Below, in pieces: positions 8,369-16,976 of a DNA stretch of 43,595 bases. The DNA comes from Deltaproteobacteria bacterium (lineage in GTDB: Bacteria > Desulfobacterota > DSM-4660 > Desulfatiglandales > B25-G16). The notes under the pieces are model-generated. The model had not been told where the DNA came from. It made no database searches and saw nothing but the letters and a program-made list of their open reading frames with translations. The translations under genes and the position numbers were made by a program. The stretch spans positions 4,449,793 through 4,493,387 of the forward strand of contig CP070673.1 of NCBI GenBank assembly GCA_020351915.1, written 5' to 3'. Within the stretch, counting starts at the first letter, position 1. Each line of letters begins with the position of its first letter.

Positions 8369-8770
8369 GGCTTGTGAGCATATCTAAACTCCTTTTCATT
8401 GACCCACAAGGGAAATTCTCCTATACTCCCTCCTAGAAAAAGGAGCTTCTTATCACCTCACTCGACGCTGCGCGGGGCATGCCAGAGGGGGCGAGAAATT
8501 TTTTACCTTGTTACCGGACACGACTTCGGAGATTAAGGATACCTGAGGGCGAATCTCCGAGTGAGGCCACATTCCCGTTTCTACCATCTTCGGCGACAGG
8601 TCGGGTCTCGGGCTGGCCCACTGTGCAGAAAACTACTGTAACCTGCCGCAGGCAACGAGTGTCTGCCGGTCAGGGACATAGCCTACCGAGAGATTCTACA
8701 TAGGGAGTAACATCAAGCATGGCCGGCAGATTAGATATATCAATAACTCCAACCCCCGTGTCCACGAAAG
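8369..8770. other. Intergenic stretch upstream of the histidine kinase, with possible structured leader
   Basis: About 400 bases with no supported gene. An 8-bp hairpin, CGGAGATT (8527-8534) with AATCTCCG (8552-8559), is followed by GC-rich segments (8580-8700) that can fold in several ways. The segment contains ACCTGCC, a piece of the B12-box of cobalamin riboswitches, but the rest of that motif is missing, so no riboswitch is called. Confidence 0.4.
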
Positions 8771-10318
8771 ATGACGAAATATAGCATTGTTCTTAAAGAA
8801 TTAGGTTCCGGAAGAGATCATAGAATAAGCCTGCCTTGTGTTATTGGTCGCAATGAAGAGGCTGACCTGGCATTCTCAGATCCTACCGTTTCGCGCCGGC
8901 ATGCCATGATTGTTAACATAGATAAGGAGATATGGATTAAGGATCTCAAAAGCTTTAACGGGGTTTTTGTCAACGACTGCAAGATAAGTGAAAGAACCCT
9001 TCTGAAATCGGGAGATACAGTGCAGTTGGGCGAAATCAAGTTGTTGGTTTCAGAAGCAGAAGCAGATGTATCGGAACAGACTATTGTTGTGCATTCTCTC
9101 GACCGCGAAGCTGAGTGGCAATTAGACCGTGAGAGGCTCCGACTAATGTACGAAATTACAACCGAATTTTGCGACACCCAGGACCTGGGAACTCTGGCAG
9201 AAAAGAGCTTTTCAAGAATCAAAGAAATCTTCAGGCAGGATCGGGGCTATCTAGCCTTGTTCCAGGAAGATGGGACGCTTAGACCCTTATTCCCGGATCC
9301 TTCTTCAAAATCTGTTCCACTCAGCAGGAGCATTGTTGAGCGGCTCTTACAGAATGGCGAATCTTTCCTTCTGGAAGATGCCCTCAGCGAACCATCTTTC
9401 AAAGAACAAGTAAGCGTTGTGGTCTCAAGGATTAGGTCTGCTCTGTGCGCTCCTCTTATCTATCATAATCAGATCTATGGTCTTATTTACTTGGATCGCA
9501 ATGTCCCCGGGGCTTACCAGCAAGACGATCTGGACTTCTTGAGAGCCATCGCCTTCATGCTGGCTCCTCTCATTGAGAATGCGCGTCTTTGGTCTGAGCT
9601 CAAAAAGCATTATGCCGGCGCTATGGAGACCTTGAGGGAGACAGAAGCAAGGCTGATTGATATGGAGCGGACAGCGGCTTACGTGTCTCTGGCTCAGGCC
9701 ATGGCCCACGAACTCAGGAACCCTCTCATGGCCATCGGAGGATTAGTCCGGAGAATAGCCAAATCGGAGCCAAGAGATTCAAACAGTGCTACGTTACAGT
9801 CTATTGTGAACTTGGTTGAGAGAGTAGAAATGGTCCTGAAAGAGGTGGATAATTTTGTGAGATTTCCGCAGCCTAACATAAAATTGGAGAGAATTGATTA
9901 TCTTGTTCAGGAAGTCATTGAAAGTCAGAATTGGCAATCCCTAAAAAACAACCTACCGCCTCTCCTTTCTGTGGACACACCGAATCTCATGGTCCCCGTT
10001 GATTCTGATCTCTTCAAAAAAGCTCTTTCCATGATCTTCAATGAAATCCTTTCAAGTATTCCTCGGGGATCGGAATTCACAATATTCATCCAGGATGTTG
10101 GCAATGAGCTCGAACTGCTCGTTGGGGAACTCGGCAAGGAAAGACGTTCCTTTGAACCCTTTAGCTCTGGGATGCAAAGCAAGCCATGGAGTCTTGGACT
10201 CTTTCTCAACATAGCTCACAAGATAATTTGCGATCACGGGGGTAAAATCCTTTTGGACCCACAGGGACATGCAGCGTTTCCAATACTTATTAGAATACCA
10301 AGAACTATCAAAGTATAA
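8771..10318 (+). CDS. FHA-GAF sensor histidine kinase with degenerate ATPase domain
   Basis: 515 residues, no membrane helix. Domains in order: FHA (about 1-95, with IGR 25-27, SRRH 41-44 and SFNGVFVN 61-68, the phosphothreonine-binding features); GAF (about 120-272); a coiled linker; HisKA with the phospho-accepting His in AMAHELRNPL (His313); and an HATPase-like C-terminus. In that last part the N box (IFNEILSSIPRG) is weak, the DxGxG G1 box is not recognisable (VGELGKERRSFEPF), and the G2 box is SLGLFLN rather than GLGL. It may bind ATP poorly, act as a scaffold or phosphatase, or simply be divergent. No response regulator gene is adjacent. The ATG is chosen because the FHA fold starts at once; the ribosome site (GAAAG) is weak. 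Confidence 0.85.
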   Translation: MTKYSIVLKELGSGRDHRISLPCVIGRNEEADLAFSDPTVSRRHAMIVNIDKEIWIKDLKSFNGVFVNDCKISERTLLKSGDTVQLGEIKLLVSEAEADVSEQTIVVHSLDREAEWQLDRERLRLMYEITTEFCDTQDLGTLAEKSFSRIKEIFRQDRGYLALFQEDGTLRPLFPDPSSKSVPLSRSIVERLLQNGESFLLEDALSEPSFKEQVSVVVSRIRSALCAPLIYHNQIYGLIYLDRNVPGAYQQDDLDFLRAIAFMLAPLIENARLWSELKKHYAGAMETLRETEARLIDMERTAAYVSLAQAMAHELRNPLMAIGGLVRRIAKSEPRDSNSATLQSIVNLVERVEMVLKEVDNFVRFPQPNIKLERIDYLVQEVIESQNWQSLKNNLPPLLSVDTPNLMVPVDSDLFKKALSMIFNEILSSIPRGSEFTIFIQDVGNELELLVGELGKERRSFEPFSSGMQSKPWSLGLFLNIAHKIICDHGGKILLDPQGHAAFPILIRIPRTIKV

Positions 10319-10460
10319 ATCTTATATAATTACCCCGCTGTGATGGGGAACGCTTTTCTTTCTTTCAAACAAGCCAAAAATATAATTAATCGTAGATATT
10401 GATTATTCACCCCTTTTATTTGTGTGAATAAGGTCCAACTCAGAATCTAACCCCAAAAAT

Positions 10461-10478
10461 AAAAAAGGCCAGCCTTTC
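10461..10478 (-). terminator. Rho-independent terminator of the tRNA-Pro gene
   Basis: On the minus strand AAAGG-CTGG-CCTTT (10464-10477) is followed by a run of T, about 32 bases after the tRNA 3' end. Confidence 0.6.
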
Positions 10479-10508
10479 AGCTAACCCAGCATAATTGTCT
10501 GCTTTTTC

Positions 10509-10585
<77 letters not shown>

Positions 10586-10597
10586 AATATGGTATCT

Positions 10598-10627
10598 CTC
10601 ATAGCCTATTTTGGCGTAAGAAATCAA
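10598..10627 (-). promoter_or_regulatory. Possible sigma-70 promoter of tRNA-Pro
   Basis: On the minus strand TTGATT (10622-10627), an 18-base spacer and TATGAG (10598-10603) lie just upstream of the tRNA 5' end at 10585. Confidence 0.3.
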
Positions 10628-10675
10628 GGAAATTGTAGAAAACCGAACCTTCACCCTGCTATGCTAGATATCTTT

Positions 10676-10704
10676 TTGTTGACTTTGCAATGTTTAGATA
10701 ATAT
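10676..10704 (+). promoter_or_regulatory. Possible sigma-70 promoter of folE2
   Basis: TTGTTG (10676-10681), a 17-base spacer and TAATAT (10699-10704), 38 bases ahead of the chosen folE2 start. Confidence 0.4.
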
Positions 10705-10741
10705 TTATTTTCCAAACAAATATGAGGAATTAACAACCACC

Positions 10742-11515
10742 ATGAAAGATATTCAAAACGAAAAGGATCATCGCAATATTTCTATAGATAAGGTTGGGGT
10801 AAAGGACGTCAAGTACCCAATAACCGTGCTAGATAAAGCAACAAAGACCCAACAAACTGTAGCCGTGGTCAATATGTACGTCGATCTACCAAGGGACTAC
10901 AAGGGCACACACATGAGTCGGTTTGTCGAGATCCTGAATGAACACGATAGAAGAATCTCGATCAAAAACTTTCATGAGATCCTCTCCACCATGAAAGAAC
11001 GGCTCAATGCTGAAAGTGCCCATATGGAAATCTCCTTTCCATACTTTGTAATGAAGACTTCTCCGGTTACCCAAAGCCAGGGACTGATGGAATATCAGTG
11101 CACCTTTAAGGGTAATTTGAACAAAGGCGAGGATCTGGTGCTCATGATAACAGTTCCTATAACCACCCTGTGCCCGTGCTCACGAGAGATAAGCGATTTC
11201 GGCGCCCATAACCAGAGGGGAGAGGTTAGATTGCAGGTGAGGTTTAAAAAGTTCCTGTGGATCGAGGATCTGATACAACTGGTAGAAGAGACTGCCTCAT
11301 GCGATGTTTTTTCTGTGTTAAAGAGAGAGGACGAGAAATTCGTCACTGAAAGGGCCTTTCAAAATCCTAAATTCGTTGAGGATATAGTCAGGGATGTGGC
11401 CGAGAAACTTGAGCAGGACGACAATGTAACCTGGTTCGCTGTTGAGTCAGAGAATTTCGAATCCATTCACAACCACAATGCATACGCATGCATAGAACGG
11501 GAAAAAGGGAACTAA
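10742..11515 (+). CDS. folE2: GTP cyclohydrolase FolE2 (type IB)
   Basis: Converts GTP to 7,8-dihydroneopterin triphosphate, the first step of folate (and in many bacteria queuosine) synthesis; the type IB enzyme does not depend on zinc. 257 residues, the normal size. The hallmark metal/substrate segment TLCPCSREISDFGAHNQRG (142-160) is intact, as are VNMYVDLPRDYKGTHMSRF near 43-61 and the C-terminal HNHNAYA. Start choice: the frame is open further upstream, but the ATG at 10742 is preceded by GAGGAA (10724-10729) and begins exactly where the family does. The gene for AICAR transformylase, which uses 10-formyl-tetrahydrofolate, follows on the same strand after 183 bases. Confidence 0.95.
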   Translation: MKDIQNEKDHRNISIDKVGVKDVKYPITVLDKATKTQQTVAVVNMYVDLPRDYKGTHMSRFVEILNEHDRRISIKNFHEILSTMKERLNAESAHMEISFPYFVMKTSPVTQSQGLMEYQCTFKGNLNKGEDLVLMITVPITTLCPCSREISDFGAHNQRGEVRLQVRFKKFLWIEDLIQLVEETASCDVFSVLKREDEKFVTERAFQNPKFVEDIVRDVAEKLEQDDNVTWFAVESENFESIHNHNAYACIEREKGN

Positions 11516-11698
11516 ACAACATAATTTCGGGTAATTAATGGTGTGTTTCCGGTTCAATTTGCCTGGTTAGTCTCATTTGTTATATTGGTTGAAGGCTGGG
11601 TGCGGCTCCTGCAAAAGGGTTTGGAAATCGGCGAATTCGAGATTGCCAGAATCAACTGAAAAACAAACAAAATCAACAAAACGATAAGGAAATATCAC

Positions 11699-12994
11699 AT
11701 GGCTGAAGATCTGAAGAAGATGTACAGAACGGTGATGGATGACCATTTTCCACCTCAGATTACTATACATTTTGGAGATCAAATACTGGCATACAGAAAA
11801 AGAACCTGGAAGATACCTGATGAGCGTTCAGGCGAATTGATCGAGAAAGGCCTCAGGTATGGAGAAAATCCGGGCCAAGAGGCGGCCCTATATGAGCTGG
11901 TAACCGGAAATCTTGTCCTGGGTGAATGTCAGTTTATTGGACCAGACAAGGGCTTGGTTTCGGCCATAGCCGAAGAGCAAATGATCCAGAGTGGAAAACA
12001 CCCAGGAAAAATCAATCTTACCGACATAGACAATGCCCTCAATATATTGAGGTATCTTTCCTCAAAACCGGCTGTTGTAATTGTTAAGCATAATAACCCC
12101 TGTGGGGTAGCCTATGGTTCTACCATTGCTGATGCCTATCAAAAGGCAAACATGGCAGATAGAATAGCAGCCTTTGGGGGTTGTGCAGCCTTTAACAAAC
12201 CCATTGATCAAGAGGTGGCAGAATTAATTGGTAAAAATTATCTCGAGGTAGTGGTAGCGCCTGAGTTTGACGATAAAGCCGTATCTATCCTGAGCAAGAG
12301 CTCAAATCTCAGGATCATCAAGATCAGCAAGATTGATAGGTTAGCCGAATATAGAGAAAAACGTTTCGTTGATTTCAAGAGCCTCATTGACGGGGGGATA
12401 ATTCTGCAGCAATCCCCGCTAAATACCATAAAATCACCAGATGATTTCGCATTGGCCTCTGTAGAGTATAAAGGAAAGCTATACAAAATCGCCCGAAAAC
12501 CCACTGCTGATGAATACGCCGATATGCTCTTTGGATGGCAGGTGGAACAGGGCATTACATCAAACTCCGTTATCTATGTTAAGGATGGGGTAACAGTTGG
12601 TATCGGTACCGGAGAACAGGACAGGGTAGGTGTGGCAGAGATAGCCATTTACAAGGCCTATTCCAAGTATGCAGATTCCCTCTGCTTCAAAACACACGGC
12701 ATCCCCTATAAACAGCTGCAAGCTGACAAACACAAAGGCACGGGAGATGCAGCGCTCCAGGAGGAAATAGATAAGGCAACTGCAGAAGCCCACGGTGGAC
12801 TCACCGGTTCAACCATGGTATCAGATGCGTTCTTTCCGTTCAGAGATGGAGTGGATGTGGCCATAAAAGAGGGAATAAGGGCCATTGTTCATCCAGGGGG
12901 CTCCTTGAGAGACTTTGAATCGATTGAGGCCTGTAACGAGGCAGATCCTCAGGTGACCATGGTATTTACCGGCCAGAGGGCATTCAAGCACTAG
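11699..12994 (+). CDS. Stand-alone AICAR transformylase (PurH C-terminal half)
   Basis: Transfers a formyl group from 10-formyl-THF to AICAR, the penultimate step of IMP synthesis. 431 residues against about 510-530 for bifunctional PurH. The recognisable PurH sequence begins with GLRYGENPGQEAALYEL (51-67) and includes the catalytic Lys-His of VVIVKHNNPCGVA (Lys130, His131), DRIAAFGGCAAFN and, near the end, IVHPGGSLRD. The first 50 residues are not the MGS-like IMP cyclohydrolase domain, so closure to IMP must be done by another protein. AAGGA lies 8 bases before the ATG. Such separate AICAR transformylases are known in several anaerobic lineages. Placed after folE2, which supplies the folate pathway. 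Confidence 0.9.
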   Translation: MAEDLKKMYRTVMDDHFPPQITIHFGDQILAYRKRTWKIPDERSGELIEKGLRYGENPGQEAALYELVTGNLVLGECQFIGPDKGLVSAIAEEQMIQSGKHPGKINLTDIDNALNILRYLSSKPAVVIVKHNNPCGVAYGSTIADAYQKANMADRIAAFGGCAAFNKPIDQEVAELIGKNYLEVVVAPEFDDKAVSILSKSSNLRIIKISKIDRLAEYREKRFVDFKSLIDGGIILQQSPLNTIKSPDDFALASVEYKGKLYKIARKPTADEYADMLFGWQVEQGITSNSVIYVKDGVTVGIGTGEQDRVGVAEIAIYKAYSKYADSLCFKTHGIPYKQLQADKHKGTGDAALQEEIDKATAEAHGGLTGSTMVSDAFFPFRDGVDVAIKEGIRAIVHPGGSLRDFESIEACNEADPQVTMVFTGQRAFKH

Positions 12995-13065
12995 AAGGTG
13001 CTGCCAACGTTCAAAAGCTGCAACGCGAAAGCAGGGATTGAAAGGAGAGGAGCTTTTCCCACCAT

Positions 13066-13560
13066 TTAACCCTCTGAGACAGTGTTCCCCACCTCATTCT
13101 GGCTACTTCCCGTATTATCATCTTTGTTCTTTCCTACCAGAGAAAACTTATGGGAATAAGGGCTGTCCGTAATGACCATCTGTACAGCCTGGCGGGTTCT
13201 GTTATTTATCAAGATGGGACCAATGAGGTTTGCGGTCATGTCGTCAGGTGAGCTCTTTGGGATATTAACAACTACATATAACTCTAACGTACCCTTGTCT
13301 TTGTCTTCAATCCAGGACATCTGCTCTACTGTATCCTCGAGGCGCACGGAATAGTCAGGCTTAAACAGGAATGGACTGGTAATCACAAAGGCAAGTGCTG
13401 GATCATCCACGGACTGGTACCAGAAGAAGGGTGAATCTTCTCTGTGCTGAAGGATAACATATCGTTTTTCTTCAGGAAATCCGAGCATACCAAAGGGCAT
13501 GGTAATAATCCTCTCTTCCCCTATGGTGATGGGCCCAAATCTTGTGGAGTCAATCTTCAT
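13066..13560 (-). CDS. fliW: Flagellar assembly factor FliW
   Basis: Binds CsrA and relieves CsrA repression of flagellin translation; also binds flagellin, so it senses the flagellin pool. 164 residues, with the family start [30 protein letters not shown] and [13 protein letters not shown], followed by an acidic, low-complexity tail of about 20 residues. Its ATG overlaps the csrA stop by ATGA, a classic coupled pair. It is the last gene of the flagellar units and converges with the AICAR transformylase gene across about 70 bases. Confidence 0.95.
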   Translation of the reverse strand: MKIDSTRFGPITIGEERIITMPFGMLGFPEEKRYVILQHREDSPFFWYQSVDDPALAFVITSPFLFKPDYSVRLEDTVEQMSWIEDKDKGTLELYVVVNIPKSSPDDMTANLIGPILINNRTRQAVQMVITDSPYSHKFSLVGKNKDDNTGSSQNEVGNTVSEG

Positions 13561-13808
13561 GGTTCCGTATCCCTGGGTCTCTTAGTTTGCAAAAGAGTGG
13601 CTGCCTCGGAGAGATCAGAGGCAGTTACTGCAGATGATATCAGGTTCTCTCTTTTAATTCTCTCATATATCTCTTGTCGGTGAATACTGATACCCTTGGG
13701 TGCTTCAATACCGAGCTTGACCTGTGAGCCTTTGATTTCGAGCAAAGCAATGACAATATCATTGCCGATAGTGATCCGTTCACCTAACTTCCTTGTTAAT
13801 ATAAGCAT
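13557..13808 (-). CDS. csrA: Carbon storage/translational regulator CsrA
   Basis: RNA-binding dimer that masks ribosome sites at GGA motifs. 83 residues: the core [19 protein letters not shown] and [19 protein letters not shown] with RNA-binding Leu4 and Arg44 is intact, plus a C-terminal extension of about 25 residues, as in FliW-controlled CsrAs, where the extension contacts FliW. The start ATG at 13808 is fixed by the invariant MLILTRK; an upstream TTG (13814) would add two residues. No good Shine-Dalgarno precedes it: 23 bases upstream the end of the foldback element begins, so the leader may have been replaced by that insertion. Overlaps fliW by 4 bases. Confidence 0.95.
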   Translation of the reverse strand: MLILTRKLGERITIGNDIVIALLEIKGSQVKLGIEAPKGISIHRQEIYERIKRENLISSAVTASDLSEAATLLQTKRPRDTEP

Positions 13809-13830
13809 AGCCAATCCATGGCCTTGGTAG

Positions 13831-14316
13831 AGGGGTCAAACCTTAACAGGCTGTTGCCCAAACCGTAATCCCTTTGAGCGGTCATTGAAACCTTTTTTGC
13901 AAACAAATCTTGGCGAAGCTGAAGATAAGCGATGTCAACTGTTTGAGCCCTAAGGACAGAGTAACGTCCAAGTCCAGGGTATGGGTGTCTTTTTTTTTGG
14001 ATTATGCCCCACATAGTTTGGATGAGTGGGCGTTTCAAAATGGTTGATATAGATGGAGCGTATGATTCTAAGGCTTAGGACGCAATTAACCATTTTGAAC
14101 CGACCCAGTAAGTGGCCATATTATAGGGCATAACAAAAAAAAAGACACCCATACCCTGCAAGAAGCTTGAAAATTAATAGGTTACGTTCACTATAACGTG
14201 ACCCTGCCCTAAAGGCGAGTTTTGACATCGCCTGGAGCGAGCCTTAGATTTATCAAAAAACGTTTTAGACCAAGAGAAAGGGGATTTCGGCAACAGCCCG
14301 TTATGACGTGACCCCT
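13831..14316. mobile_element. Nested foldback (MITE-like) element between flgL and csrA
   Basis: A 486-bp imperfect palindrome without coding capacity. Outer ends: AGGGGTCA (13831-13838) and its complement TGACCCCT (14309-14316), continuing into TAACAGGCTGTTGCC on the left and the complement of AACGGGCTGTTGCC on the right, and further in to GCGATGTCAA on both arms (13929-13938 and 14222-14231). Inner stem: CAGGGTATGGGTGTC plus nine T (13975-13998) pairs perfectly over 24 bases with 14135-14158, and TTCAAAATGGTT (14034-14045) with AACCATTTTGAA (14088-14099). A third small palindrome lies at 14181-14202. No target duplication is obvious. The left arm has a partial relative at 3342-3433. It starts one base after the flgL stop. 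Confidence 0.8.
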
Positions 14317-14317
14317 A

Positions 14318-15184
14318 TTACGTTAAAAAATCAACCAGGCTCAGTTCCATAACCCTGACAGAAGAGGCCAAAGCAGTCTTAAAGGCAAGCTGTCTGGATT
14401 CCAGATCAATGATTGCCGCGGCCATATCCGCATCCTCAATCTCGGATAGCCTCTCGGTACTGCTGATAGTGTAATCCTGAAAGATCTTTTCTCTGGTTTC
14501 CATGTGGATCATCTTTGAGCCAATGCCCGATATCTTCGTGGTAATATGATCAAAATCACTATCAAGATTAGCCATCGCCGCGATAATTCCACCGACGTCA
14601 TTACCCTCCAAGGCATCTTTCAAATCACTCACGGTGGTGAAGAGAGCTCCAAACACCGCCTCCCCGTCACTTCCAACCTCGACGGTGGTATCATTACCTA
14701 TTTTAATGGCGAAGGCGTGATTATCCCCATGGTAGGTCCCGTCCTCATCGAATGGCACAGTATCGGTCTTCCACCCTGCAAAAACATACTCACCATTAAC
14801 CACTGTATTAGCTAAAGACACAATATCATCCAGTGTATTTTGCACAGTCTCGGCTGCAGCGGCCCGCTGTTCAGCATTGATGATCCCATTGGCCATCTGG
14901 ACACACAAGGCCTTTGTCTCGGAAATCATATCCTGTACCTGGCTCAGGGCACTTTCACTGGCAGCTAGCCAAGACCTTCCCATATTTATATTGCGTCCCA
15001 ATTGTTCAAGGTTTAAAAGAACAGATTTAATGTTTAGTGCCTCGCTAAGCTTTACCGGATCATCAGAAAGATCTGTGATGCGTTTGCCAGTTGTGACCAC
15101 CCTGTTGGCCTTGTTCAGCTCCTCGTTGATCCTGGCCAAGTCGAATTTTACCATATCGTAAACGGTCTTATTGGCTACCCTCAT
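14318..15184 (-). CDS. flgL: Hook-filament junction protein FlgL (HAP3)
   Basis: Second junction protein between hook and filament, exported by the flagellar type III apparatus. 288 residues, with the flagellin-like N-terminal coiled coil MRVANKTVYDMVKFDLARI and TGKRITDLSDDPV, a short central part, and the C-terminal coiled coil IEDADMAAAIIDLESRQLAFKTALASSVRVMELSLVDFL. GGGGGAG precedes the ATG by 9 bases. It follows flgK by 20 bases. Immediately after the stop codon the foldback element begins. Confidence 0.95.
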   Translation of the reverse strand: MRVANKTVYDMVKFDLARINEELNKANRVVTTGKRITDLSDDPVKLSEALNIKSVLLNLEQLGRNINMGRSWLAASESALSQVQDMISETKALCVQMANGIINAEQRAAAAETVQNTLDDIVSLANTVVNGEYVFAGWKTDTVPFDEDGTYHGDNHAFAIKIGNDTTVEVGSDGEAVFGALFTTVSDLKDALEGNDVGGIIAAMANLDSDFDHITTKISGIGSKMIHMETREKIFQDYTISSTERLSEIEDADMAAAIIDLESRQLAFKTALASSVRVMELSLVDFLT

Positions 15185-15204
15185 GGCAGTCTACTCCCCC
15201 TTTG

Positions 15205-16974
15205 CTACTTCGTGCTGAGCAGCGTTTCAAGCATTTCATCGGAAACACTAATAAGCTTGGCTGCTGCTGTATAGGCATGTTGAAATTTTATGAGGTTTGT
15301 CATCTCTTCATCCAGGGACACGGCTGAAATACTGTCCCGTATCTCACTGAGTTTGCTGACCATCACTTCATTATACTCCCTACCTCTAGAGATGCTCTCA
15401 GAGGTGATCCCAATGGAGCTCACCATACCATGATAGTAATGCTCAATGGTCGTGGTGACCGTTCCCTCTGTGTTTCCGTTTATCCTGTCACAGGTCCATT
15501 GACTAATTCCCATGGATGTGTATTGGAGGTCAGCAATAGCCAAGGCATTAGTGTTGTCTCCTGACGCATAGCTACCATCGGCTTCTATCTGGGCGGCAGC
15601 AATATAGTCCTTATCGTTTAAAGCTGTATTCACGCTCATGGATCCAGCGCCGACTCCTTGGAAAAAGGTATTCACACCGAGGGCTCCCAGAATATTGCTC
15701 GTATCTTCTGAGAAGCCAAAAGCATAATCGCTACCAGCGGTAAACGTTATGGCATCGCCTGAAACGCTTACCGTAACCCCGGTTAGCCCAGCCGCTGTAA
15801 TCTGGTTATTGATAGCGGTAGCCAGATTGGAAAGCGTTGAGCTCCCATTCAGGCCGCTCAGGTCCACGGAAACAAAGTTCATTACAGGGTTTGCTGGAAC
15901 TGTTCGGTCTTCAAACCAGAGCTTGAAACCATTAACAACGAACTGAATCTCACTTCCAAAGTCGAGATCATCCAGGTCGGTGCTCGTTTGATAGGTGCCG
16001 GCGAGGGTACTGCCGGGCTCAAAAAGGTGGAGCCCCACACCCTGGGTATGCTGATGGTTGATAGCCCAGATGAATTCTTTAGCCAGGGCATTGAGGTCAA
16101 GTTTGTACTTAGCGATGACCTCATCTCGCATAGCAAGCCATCCACCCAGGTTTCCTTTGGTAAGATAGTCTGTAAGGTCAACGTATGCACTCCCAGAACT
16201 CTGCCATGTCACCCGATCTCCACTGACTCCCCCCATCTCCAGGTCATAGGAATCACTTCCCTGAACCAGAACACAACCCTTAGCTGTGATAATGGTAAGC
16301 GACCCGTTGCTCTGCTCAAATGTCTTGACATCTATGTATTCTGAAAGTTCCGAAACAAGACCAGTACGCTTATCTCTTAGGTCATTAGCGACCTTTGCCG
16401 CTTCCACCCCCACGATTTTAATGTTGATATCAGCGATTTCTCTTGTAATTTCATTGATTCTCTCAACACCGACATTCACAGCACTGGTCAAATTTGTTTC
16501 AAGCTCTGTCAGCTCGGCTTCAAGGTTGTTAAACTGCCGCGACAGCAAGATACCGTGCTGATAAAGCGCGGTCCGTTCAGCAGCCCCAGCAGGATGGTTT
16601 GAAAGGTCGTGCCACAAGTTCCAGAACTCTGCCAGCATTACACTAATACTGGTTTCAGAGTTTTCGTTAAACAAGCCCTCTAAGATCTGCATATAACCCT
16701 CCATCTCTTTGGAAGACAGAAGGCAGGATTTTTGCTGCATGAGCTGGTTTTCGACAAATTGGTCGGTGGTCCTGACTACATCTGTTGTGTCCACACCCTG
16801 ACCAAGGAGCACCCCGCCATAGGATGCAGGCTCTTTCGCCTCGATCACCGGGCTCTGCCTGGAATAACTGGGCGTATTAACGTTGGCAATATTGTGGGCG
16901 GTCACATCTATGCCATACCGCTGGGCAAAGAGAGCGGTTTTTGCAATGCTCAATACCAACCCTAAACCTGACAT
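15205..16974 (-). CDS. flgK: Hook-associated protein FlgK (HAP1)
   Basis: First junction protein on top of the hook. 589 residues. The rod/hook N-terminal motif HNIANVNTPSYSRQ (27-40) and the C-terminal FQHAYTAAAKLISVSDEMLETLL define the family. Start choice: an open frame continues 18 codons further up, but GGGAGG lies 7 bases before the ATG at 16974 and the protein there starts MSGLGLVLSIAKTALFAQR as in homologues. The ribosome site lies within the end of flgN, whose stop is 2 bases upstream, so flgN and flgK are tightly coupled, as fits a chaperone and its client. Confidence 0.95.
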   Translation of the reverse strand: MSGLGLVLSIAKTALFAQRYGIDVTAHNIANVNTPSYSRQSPVIEAKEPASYGGVLLGQGVDTTDVVRTTDQFVENQLMQQKSCLLSSKEMEGYMQILEGLFNENSETSISVMLAEFWNLWHDLSNHPAGAAERTALYQHGILLSRQFNNLEAELTELETNLTSAVNVGVERINEITREIADINIKIVGVEAAKVANDLRDKRTGLVSELSEYIDVKTFEQSNGSLTIITAKGCVLVQGSDSYDLEMGGVSGDRVTWQSSGSAYVDLTDYLTKGNLGGWLAMRDEVIAKYKLDLNALAKEFIWAINHQHTQGVGLHLFEPGSTLAGTYQTSTDLDDLDFGSEIQFVVNGFKLWFEDRTVPANPVMNFVSVDLSGLNGSSTLSNLATAINNQITAAGLTGVTVSVSGDAITFTAGSDYAFGFSEDTSNILGALGVNTFFQGVGAGSMSVNTALNDKDYIAAAQIEADGSYASGDNTNALAIADLQYTSMGISQWTCDRINGNTEGTVTTTIEHYYHGMVSSIGITSESISRGREYNEVMVSKLSEIRDSISAVSLDEEMTNLIKFQHAYTAAAKLISVSDEMLETLLSTK

Positions 16975-16976
16975 GA

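Noticed and set aside
8580-8700. Possible cobalamin riboswitch
   Set aside because: Only the short ACCTGCC piece fits; the remaining conserved core is missing and the downstream gene is a kinase.
8479-8703. 74-codon Arg/Pro-rich frame upstream of the kinase
   Set aside because: Low-complexity translation of GC-rich DNA, no ribosome site, no resemblance to a known protein.
12995-13065. Terminator between the AICAR transformylase and fliW genes
   Set aside because: AAAAGCT and AGCTTTT are complementary but 31 bases apart with no further pairing or U tract.
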